The notes under the pieces were generated by a model. The model was not told the origin of the DNA. It was given only the letters and a program-made list of their open reading frames with translations, and ran no database searches. The translations under genes and the position numbers were made by a program. A stretch of DNA of 64,000 bases from Mesotaenium endlicherianum (Eukaryota > Streptophyta > Zygnematophyceae > Zygnematales > Mesotaeniaceae), in NCBI GenBank assembly GCA_009602735.1, contig WELA01007202.1:726881-790880 (forward strand), read 5' to 3'. Below are positions 55,201-64,000 of the stretch, piece by piece; the stretch's first letter is position 1; the number at the start of each line of letters is the position of its first letter.

Positions 55201-56647
55201 GTACACGCTCGCTGAAGCGCAAAACCTTCTCCTAATATACCTTGACCAATGCGTGTTAAGTTTAGCTACAATTGATGATCTTTGAAGGAAGAAGACTTCG
55301 CACAATTACTAATGACATACTCTTCGAATTTGAGCGAGCTTGGTGAGAACTTACTAGTGCACTCTCTACTTTAAATGTCTTGAAAACATGTAGCTTGGTA
55401 AATTTCATGTATATGGAGATATAATTGCAAGGCATAATGATAATGCCAAGGCTTGCAAGTTTTATTAGGGAGCAAATGAATCTTAGAGTTGAATGCGGCT
55501 GTCTCAAGACCTTGTGGGCAGCTTCATACTTAAGAAGCAGGTTGCAAAGTAGACACCTAAGAACTTCTAAATCATGAGAACTATTGCCCACCAACAAAAT
55601 AAGCATGAGCATTGGAACAATAATCCAGAACGTTTATGTACATACCAACATTTGTGCTTCTGTCACTGCCTTGCCAAAAATTTGTAAGAGGTTCGAACTT
55701 CGCACACTCAACAATGTCACGTTCTTTACTACCATGCCACAATCTTTTATTTCCACAATTGTGCAATAAAGTGGGCTGTCTTCCACTACTCACAATTTGG
55801 ACATGCTTGCCTTGTCTTTAGCGGTGCACATTACAACCGTCCTGCCCACTATATTCTCAGCTTGCGTCCCATAAGATCCTTGCGTCCAAATTGCATCACT
55901 AAGTGCATGGCTTAATGAACGAAGCAAGACAACGCTTATTCGTCCTGGAAGGGCTGAGCTGTGGAGCAAGATAGGTTGTGGTACACACATTCAAAGTGCA
56001 GGTGAGAGAACTTCATCAAGCTGCCAATAACTTCATGATGTTACCGATTCAAAGAAGTTCAAGTGTAGACCACGACAACAGCTACAAATTGGTTGTCATG
56101 AGTATTCACCATAACTAGTCATGCTTGACAAAAGTTTGGGCAAACACAACTCCACACCTATTTCCTACTTACGACCATCTTGAACCCCCTGGCCTAACAT
56201 AAAAGAACATGCGAAGACCATGCTTAATCATCACATTTTCCGCCCCACATATCGAAGGATGAAAGACACAATGAACCCCCAGAAAAAGCACCACTTCCAT
56301 GGATTGCGTTGTCTCCTTCGCTTGCACTGGTTGTCGGACACCCTACCTGCATGCTTGAAGAGCTCCCTCGTTCACGACCAGGCTTAGGTCGCAAGTGGAC
56401 CCCTGTAGGGAATGGCTCCTGTCACAAGCACAATATGATTTGTAAAGCAGCCAGAGTGCTACATCGTGTACACCCAAGGCAACCTATGCCCCGACCAATG
56501 CTACAGGCTTCCAGCACTAGTCTCACACCATGCTCCCAACCAAACAGCCACAAGCAGAAACCATTTTTTATGCACATGAATGAACACAATATTAGTTGAC
56601 CCTTTTTACTTAACGAAATTACAAGTATAGTACCAGTGCAAGGAGCA
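55201..56647. other. No gene recognised
   Basis: Short overlapping frames only. Base composition is typical of intergenic DNA here. The right part is the 3' flank of the MEI2-like gene and may include its 3' UTR. Confidence 0.5.
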
Positions 56648-59600
56648 CTATGAGTACACCTGTACAAGTGCGGAACAACAATTCACAGGAATAACAATTT
56701 GTTGTACCTGAATACCATGATGAGGGCCGTCCGTATGGAAGAGAATAGGCCTGCACCGCTTGTCCTCATTCATTAGGCTGGAGTTTTGAAAGTGAGCTAC
56801 AAGAGCCACTTTGCCTTGGATGCGAGCATACGCCAGGCTGGCCACCTTCTCGCTGTTGAACTTTTCCCACCTCTTGCCATTGAAGTCCTGCACAAGATCC
56901 GTTAATTTGTAATCTCAAGCAACCTCTAGCTGCCAAAGTCCATCCCCGTGGTCTTTCTATGCAAACCCATTCATGACCCTGGCAAAAGTAGAACGTTGGC
57001 TATCAACCTGAGGTTCTGAAAACCAGCAAAACTCACGACCAAGTCAGGCAGAGGACAACATACACTGCCCATGGGAAACTAGATGCCAGAAAAGAGTAGT
57101 TTAAATTCATCTACCAAACCAGCTGCCTTTGAAATGTCAGGGACATGTATCATCAGCTTCTTAGTGGCATACTCTCAACTCCAAGCACTTCATTGCTGGA
57201 GCACCCCAGGGCATTGCGTGTTACACCTCAAGAAATATCCACAGTCTAGAAGACTGTCACAATCCTCTTCAGACCTGGCCTCGTCTTTCCTTAGTACAAG
57301 ACTTGAGGTACTTAAATAGGAAGTAGAGAACTTAACACTCCTCAGGAAGTGTCGGTATCAGACCTGGTAGAAGGGGAGAATCTTGGTAGGGGAGATCATG
57401 TTGATGAACGCATACCCCACGTTGCACTTGTTCTGCCCATCCAAAAGCATTCATTGATCTTGTTACCTTTCCACAGTCGCGCCAACGCAACAGCAGCAAA
57501 TAGTGCTAGTGGTGCATACAAGATTTTGCGACTGACCTTGAAGTCGATTGGAAGGTAAAAGAAATCATAAGTGCCTTGGTGATATTCGTCAATAGAATGA
57601 AGAAGCATTTTCTGCGTATACCTGCCACATAGACACACCCAATACAGCCCCACCTATCAGGGACACTGCCACCTATCTCCAGACCTCCTGCTGTACAGCT
57701 GGCTCTATCTGTCCTGGACCCCGTCATTGCCAGGCCTCCCCTCCCCTCGAAGTAATCTTTTGAAGCCATGAGGCAAGCAGCATCCAATCAAAACAAAAGG
57801 GAAACACTCACTTGTTAGGGATGTTTCTTAGCATCAAAGTGGTGCGCTGGTCTTCGCTGCGCAAGATACGGTCCGGATCAAGTACAAAGTGACGTTTGAT
57901 ATCTGCAGTGTGGACACCATCACTGCGTCTCTTCACCTTCTCCAGCTGCTGCTGCAAGGAGTGGCCTGATCCCAGCATGCTCCCAGCAGGCCCCCACCCC
58001 ATGGGCTGCCCAACAGAAGAGGATTTACTTGCAAACGCGTGCAGCTTGTCCTGCACGTAATCATATCCCATATCTCTCGCTCCAAAGTTGGCCCAAGCAG
58101 CGGACCCATCCCGCAGACTCGGCACGTCATGTAAATCCCTCCGGAGCTGCACAGCCCCCCTTGAGCCGCTCATTGCTCCACACGGTTCGCTATTGTATGC
58201 ATCGTCAGATTCTCCCAGCAGGCTAAAACTACGGCCAAGAAGGAGCGGGTCTGAGCCAACGTGAAGAGATTGGAAGCTGCTCCTCACATCCTTCATGGCA
58301 GCTGAAGCGTACAAGTGACTAGCACCCACTCTATTGCTATTCCTTAGGCTACCCCATGGCTGAGTGACAGCAGAGGTCAACTGGTCATATGAAGGGGCCC
58401 TTCCCACGGGGGGGGCCGAGGAGGTTCTGCCACCTGTTACTCCATCCTGGTGGTTCACGACAGGGCCCGGCACATTCCAGCTGTAGCTGGAAGCAGACGA
58501 GCTTGAAAAGCTACTGAGGCTGTTGCCAGACAAATAGTTGTGGCTCTTGAACGACAATCCTGCACTACCTGCATTGCACCCCAAGAAAGCCATCCGTGAC
58601 CACCATGAGACTAGCTCAAGCAGTCAGCTTGTGTGCACCTACAGACAGCCACGCAACATGAAGGTCAACAAACTCCACAACAGTGCTCCATTGGAGCTGA
58701 CTGGCCAGGACGAGTTCACCTGAATGATTGTGCTCAAAAGTGAGGTCAGAGAACGAAGCAGAAAACGAAGTGTCGCTGTAAGTCCTTGGAAGATCGTGAC
58801 CTCCCTGCTTCCCATCCCCATCCGGGCCACTGCCATTGCCACGGCTGTCATTCCCATGGAGGTTACTGTAGCCCAGAGGCTGAGAGTAGGAGCCTAAGCC
58901 TAGGCCAATCTCAGGAAGAGACTGATGGTGCAGAGACCGGCCAGGGAGAGAAGTCAGAGGATTCACAAATGCCGGACGAAGTTGTGAGCTGGGGGAGCAT
59001 GACAATAAGGTGGGGCCAGGTGCCCGAGGGCTGCCCTGAGCCTGTGCTTGGCCTTGCTGCTGAAACTGGGGCTGTCTAGAAAGGCCAATGGAAGAGTCTC
59101 CTCCTCCTGCATGCAGAATACCCTGCAGGGACGTCATGGAGGGGCTCCTCATATGGCCCCCTAGCATGGACAGGCCGGAACCGCTGCTTTCGCTCAGGCA
59201 CTTGCGAAGAGACGCCGAGGACTGGGACGGGTACATCAGCTGTCTTGCAGGAGAGCCCTCAGGCTCAGCCTCCAGCAGCTGCCAGCTGGCCTGCGATTTG
59301 AAGGGGGAGCTCGCCTGCAGAGACGGGCTCATTGTGCGCTCCCAGTTCCTCAAATCATCCGTGTCTATTGGACCTACGCTCCAGGCCTGCATCAGGCTGC
59401 ACACAGAAGACCACCGAAGGGGTAAAAACATACCCACATACTCTCATCTCACCACACAAGCAAATAATTTGCAGGAGGCAACTTCTGCCAGACAAGCACT
59501 TGGAACATTACTTTGGTGCGTTTACTATCATTGAATTTTGCAACTTACTTTTTACCAGGGCAAGTATCAACAACCCAGTCCATCAATGAAGTAAAGCTTG

Positions 59601-62027
59601 CCTTACAGCGAAAGAAGACTATTTCCTGCCCAAGGTGCTAGCAACAGCTATAGAAAAACAAGATCAACACTTATGAGAGTGCCAGGCAAAGAGGATTATC
59701 CTAGCTGCACTGTCAATCACACGCACAAGGTCGTAGAGTGTGTACCAATTACCTTTTGCGAGTACCACCAGGACGGCTGGGCTCGAGCTTGATACGCTTG
59801 CCAGCTATGTCGCTACGATTGAGAGACCTTAGGGCCGCTTCGGCTGCACGCACATCATAATACTCAATGAACTTGTGGTGCCGCTTGTGCGGTGTCTCCC
59901 GAATCTGCCAGCCCAGGGCGCACAATTTGAGTCCAGCATCACCTCGTGGTGCCCTTGTCCGTGCCAGCTGCAAAGAGATGCAGCAGCTGGCATATATATA
60001 TGCATTTGCCATGTCATGAAAGTTGTTTGCAATGCCAAATATATGCATCGGAAGTATCACTGAACGCTGAAAGACAGCCCTCTAGAGCCTCAGGGATACA
60101 TAGATACACAAGGAGCTGTTGGAGGATGCATGGACATGTAGACAGTCAGATTAACTGACCTCCTTGATTTCCCCATAAACACCAAAAATGTGCCGCAGGT
60201 CCTCGTTGCTGACAGATAAGTCGAGGTTGAAGACAACCAGGGTGCCCTGGTTCACATCCTTGTCTGATGGGTTTTCCTGCGCAAATCACCCAAAAAAAGT
60301 AGACTGAGTAGCAGAGGATCACACTGTGGTGCACACTTGCACCATAAGAATACCTGGCTCTGATACTGACGTGCGTATTGAGTGGACGACAGCTCGCATG
60401 CACCCCATAAAGCATCAGATACCCCTATAGGACACACCCGCAATAGAAACAAAACAGAGATGCCAACAAACAACAGCGCAGCTTGGTCCAGTTGTCCTTG
60501 AGACCACAAATGAGGGCCAGGTATTTCAGGCATGAGAACTGAGGCCAAAACCTTGATTCCGTGATATGTGTCATAGCTTCGGTGCTAGATGTAGTTCTAC
60601 ACACATAACTGGACAAGAGACAGCACTTGGCAGGTGAACATGCTTGAAGGAGGCGCCCATTGTACCTTAGGAATAGAAAAATGAATGTCTAGTTTCCTCC
60701 TTCTCAGAGGTTTATTTTGAAGGCCACGCATGGCGCTTCGAGCTGCCCGGATGTCATAGTAGGAAATCATGACAAAACCGCGGTGCTTACAAGCAGTGTA
60801 CAAGGTCCGGATGACTCCATATTGCTGAAGACGGAGTAAACAAAAACACAAGAGATGTCAATGACGTCCAAACCCCTCCAACTAACCAAGGCAAGCTAAG
60901 CTCTTACACAGAAAAATTCAAAATTTCTGCCCACTCATCTACACTCCTAGCTGACCAGCACTTCCAACCTTCAGTAGGAAGTTCCATTGACTCCTAAGAA
61001 CCTTGAGTAAGGACGAGCTTGTGTTTACCTCAAACAGCTTGCGCAGCTCAGAATCTTCCACGCTACTGTTTATGTTCCGCACGAAGAGTGTTCTTGACGG
61101 ATGTTCCCCAAGCGGATGTTCACCTACTCCTGTGGTTGAGCAGCCACCGCCTTCAAACTGCAATGGATCAATTACCCCATACCGGATACCCACTCTGCTA
61201 CCCTCCTCCCCCAAATCAGACTCCAACTCCAGGCCCCCCCCACTACTGAACAGGTCAAATTCATCTGCTTCCTCCATCACCATGGCTTGTGCTTGCTTAT
61301 CAAGGTCATCAACAAGGCCAGCAAATAACTCTTCTTCATCGTCGGGTAATCTACCAAGCACCAAAGAGTCACTCTTTTCCACCACAGCGTTCCCCTGCCC
61401 GCAAGCTTCACCCGTATATCCAGATAGCATCTTTGTACTGAAAAGTCTTGCTGCAGCGCCCATCACATCCCCAACCAAGCTTCGCATTAGAACGTCGCAT
61501 TGCTCACACAAGAAGACCAGACTTTTGTTGACACATAGTGTTGGTCACTACCATACACCAACAAAGACAGTAAGAGTAAGAACATGCATATTCCTGTCTG
61601 AGATAGAGTGATAAATAACCGCTGGAGCATATTGGCAGGTCAGGTAGACAGCCTTACATATACAATTACCACATGTACTCAAGGAGCTTGATGTCTCTGT
61701 AGCTGTCCAAGAGGCCAATACTTGCCCTCCTGGCTGCGCTGATGGCAAGCTTTCTCCAAGTACACGTTCAGACCTAGAGGGGCCTTCAGAACAGCAATAT
61801 TCCTGCTGAACAGGTATCACCCTAGGCTCTGTAAGGTTCCCAGCAACACACCAAGAATGCGGCGGCCAAGTTCTTGCGTCGAAAGAATTCCTTTGACAAC
61901 TGAGTGATGGTGGAAAACAATGGTTGTCATTGAGTGCTGAGAATGGCAAACACAAGTCTGCAGGTGAAGGTCTCCCTAACCGCGCCTCATCTGCGAATGC
62001 AAACGTCGCTTGATTAGTAACAGTCAC
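56648..62027 (-). CDS. MEI2-like: MEI2-like RNA-binding protein, multi-exon
   Basis: Exons with GT-AG borders and consistent phases: 61521-61030, 60824-60666, 60276-60160, 59904-59753, 59396-58720, 58610-57812, 57621-57537, 57432-57364, 56887-56648. RRM1 spans the first two (TLFVRNINSSVEDSELRKLF; HRGFVMISYYDIRAARSAM). RRM2 spans the next two (GTLVVFNLDLSVSNEDLRHI; HHKFIEYYDVRAAEAALRSL). A Ser/Gly-rich linker follows. The C-terminal RRM3 typical of Mei2 is TTLMLRNIPNK, KMLLHSIDEYHQGTYDFFYL, NKCNVGYAFINMISPTKILP and GKRWEKFNSEKVASLAYARI. The protein is ~880 residues, normal for plant MEI2-like proteins, which bind RNA in meiosis and meristem control. The 5' end is uncertain: a possible upstream exon (to 61670) does not join in phase, and translation may start at an ATG in the 61521 exon. 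No stop breaks it. Confidence 0.93.
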
Positions 62028-62778
62028 GGCAGAACAAAAAGTTTGCTCATCTGGATACGGCCGATAAATATCTATGAAGCAAGTCTAAATATTTGTGCTC
62101 GTACGTACCAAAAAGGTCAGGAACACGATGATCGTATCCCGAGTTCCGCATTATGAGAAACAGGTTACGTACCTAGACAGGACTTCCAATGTCTAGAGTG
62201 ACTCGTTAAGACGTGCAAAACCCAAATTCAAACATGAAGTCGAAGTGAGAAAAACGGAACTACTCCGGTCATCAATGCCTTCGTCTGCGAGAAGGAACAT
62301 GAAGCCTGCAGCCAACACACCTGCTGGCACTACAAAAGCTACTCCAAGAGAGATTTAAGTTGGTCGGAAGGTCTTCTATTGACCTCTGACGTTGCGACTG
62401 GTTGCAACTGGTAGGTTCCAAGGCGGACCGGTCCGCGCGTGCAAGTCAACACCTAAAGTATGTCGACCCAAGGGTGACCAAACTCGTGCTCAAGCGTGTG
62501 TACATGGGTTTTCGTTTGCAACTGGCCTGCAACCAATGCAGGGCATTTAAAGCTGTGCCTTGGGGCTATCATTACTTTTTTGTTAGGAAGCCAAGGCCAA
62601 CTTTGGCAATATAATAGTCTCGCGGCTGACTGCAGTACGTGACTGCGGTTATAACCCGTCGACGAGGGACGTCAACGATGGACGTCGATGCTAGCGACTA
62701 CAATGTGCTGAACAATGTATAACTATACATTTAGACATTGCAGCTGCTACATACTTCATCCTATTCCCTCTAATTTGC
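62028..62778. other. Intergenic, probable 5' region of MEI2-like gene
   Basis: No gene recognised. It presumably contains the promoter and 5' UTR of the MEI2-like gene on minus. Several CGTC/GACG-rich words occur near 62650-62690. Confidence 0.45.
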
Positions 62779-62925
62779 TATAAACCTTCATGATACGATA
62801 GATTTTTGGAAGCCCCGCCAACGGAAGAGCAAGATGACGATAGATTAATTGAAACCCCGCCCACGGAAGAGGATGAATATGCATTCAGAGAGGTACATTG
62901 CAATTCAGCTGTGTTTTGGAGGTTG
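62779..62925 (+). other. Short acidic reading frame with tandem repeat
   Basis: A + frame reads YDRFLEAPPTEEQDDDRLIE and TPPTEEDEYAF: two copies of a ~40-bp unit (DR-(F/L)-(L/I)-E-(A/T)-PPTEE). The acidic character resembles the N-terminal parts of piggyBac-type proteins and it lies 200 bp upstream of such a domain, but stops separate them. Confidence 0.35.
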
Positions 62926-63068
62926 ATGTAGCCCATGAGTGACATGAGATAATGATGAAGCAAGGCAAATCTGTGGCTGTCTTTTGCCACCTTGGGCAAT
63001 TGCCCAGGCAGCTGTGCGAACATGGCACATACTCGAGTAATTAAGTAGCGGAGCTTCAACTTGGACGT

Positions 63069-63540
63069 ATGACACCTTTCCTGAAGCTACTCATTTTATG
63101 TCTGTATTGCACTCTCTCTGGGCCCCCATTCGAGATGGCAGCATCCTACATTCGCGTTCCCGCTCGTTTTTTCGGAGAGGAGTGGGTGACAATAAAGCAT
63201 GGCGGCCGGGCTTACAAAATTTTCTTCGAAGGCATGTGCTTAGGGGTCAAGTTGCATATCTTGGCAGCTTAAATCCACTGCGTAGGCGTGAAGAATGATA
63301 ACAAATGTTATTGGGTGGACAAAGATAATGTGCATCATTATCATGTACCCAGAGATACATTGCGTTTTATCATGTCCACATTTTATGTACACAACTATGC
63401 AGATGGTTTTGTTTTCAGGAACCCTAGGTTCCACAGTGACGACAGTATAGGAGTTACTAGGCGTTGTAATCTACCCAACTTCTTACATCCCCATTTTCTT
63501 GAGAACGATTTTTACGATGTTGACCAACATATTGGCTGAA
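63069..63540 (+). pseudogene. N-terminal domain of a second piggyBac-type protein
   Basis: MAASYIRVPARFFGEEWVTI with KHGGRAYKIFFEGMC (63137 onwards) resembles IPTTFWGDAWAKKTFGQYYI in the element at 16716: same spacing of Pro, Phe-Gly, Trp and Gly-Phe. A stop at 63270 is followed by another frame (KNDNKCYWVDKDNVHHYHV) that fits the next part of the domain. The transposase core is not seen before the window ends, so this is a fragment or the start of an intron-bearing or broken copy. Confidence 0.5.
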
Positions 63541-64000
63541 CAATAGTCCACAGCACTAAGCTAAACTCGGGCTTTTGATTAAATATCGTCTGCCATGCGA
63601 GTACAGTCCCTCTATAGTGGGCAAATGGTTCCACCTGAAGAGATAGAGCAAAGAATATTACCCCTCAAAGTGTGCAATCAGTTTGCTGGTATAGGTGGAT
63701 TTGAGTTGCCATTCCACATCCAGGGCAAAAAGTGATCCCCACCATTGTGCCCTCCTCAGGGAGCACTTTCCTTGTGTTCAAGTCCATTTGGATGTAGTGT
63801 GCATGGGCAGCCTTCACCCAGGCATCGACCTTGTCCTGGCAAGATTTCCAAGCCAGGATGTGTCGACAAGAGGGAACACAAGCGCGGAGGTTGCGTCATT
63901 GAAGCAAACCACTCTTTTGTGCACCTGTGAAAGGGGGAAGGGTGCGGGGAGTGCGCCCATACACACTCACGCACCCTCACCCGCGAGTGGAAGCGTGCAC
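63541..64000. other. Unassigned window end
   Basis: A + frame near 63630 reads VCNQFAGIGGFELPFH and may belong to the same piggyBac-type gene. No motif is strong enough to call. C-rich near the end. Confidence 0.3.

Noticed and set aside
55262-55612. 116-codon minus-strand frame as a gene
   Set aside because: Hydrophobic but without domain, start context or splice partners; likely chance in AT-rich DNA.
1-64000. CRISPR arrays, rRNA or tRNA genes, bacterial operons
   Set aside because: No spaced direct repeats, no cloverleaf or rRNA core sequence seen; the content is eukaryotic retroelements and a spliced gene.

Overview
The window is nuclear DNA from a streptophyte plant, most likely a charophyte green alga with a large, repeat-rich genome (Chara-like). 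Three things point there: a multi-exon MEI2-like RNA-binding gene with plant-type GT-AG introns, several chromodomain Ty3/gypsy families whose primer binding sites resemble the plant initiator-tRNA-Met site, and a GC-rich gypsy element that carries a DNMT3-like cytosine methyltransferase inside pol. As I recall the literature, that last arrangement is known from charophytes and dinoflagellates. The organism call is inference, not proof.

Layout. 1-4450: tail of a family B LTR, a weak LRR-like reading frame, a 359-bp hAT-type MITE and a decayed piece of a retroelement third ORF (ORF3). 4475-42690: a degenerate family A gypsy element on +, split in gag by one 33.6-kb insertion (6110-39726). That insertion is the DNMT element, read on the minus strand: gag (38491 downwards), an Ala/Pro-rich linker and protease (15740-14050), an unknown segment, the methyltransferase (11220-9710), RT/RNase H (9703-7460) and integrase (7450-6314). 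Its gag-to-linker part is itself interrupted by a second family A element (16388-36889, TSD GCTGG). Nested inside that one are a piggyBac derivative (16425-18532), an antisense solo LTR (18905-20111), a 3.4-kb hAT-type element (21739-25174) and a nearly intact family B chromovirus (27107-33814, TSD CACCC).

43860-54549: a third family A element on minus. Its ORF3 is interrupted twice, by a family C gypsy element (44767-49713) and by a 2.3-kb fragment of an oligopeptidase A (M3) gene with introns (50047-52334). A solo LTR-A (50659-51299) sits inside an intron of that fragment. 54537-55200 is another family C scrap.

56648-62027 is the only host gene that looks functional: a MEI2-like protein on minus, whose internal exon junctions keep phase. 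The right end (62779-63540) holds the N-terminal domain of another piggyBac-type protein.

Highlights: the retrotransposon-borne methyltransferase; a -1 frameshift signal (A AAA AAC plus a 7-bp hairpin) at the family B gag/pol junction; the conserved, unexplained ORF3 of family A; the captured oligopeptidase fragment; and an order of insertions readable from target duplications. No rRNA, tRNA or CRISPR was seen. Nearly all element genes except family B are broken, mostly by changes that read as C-to-T.
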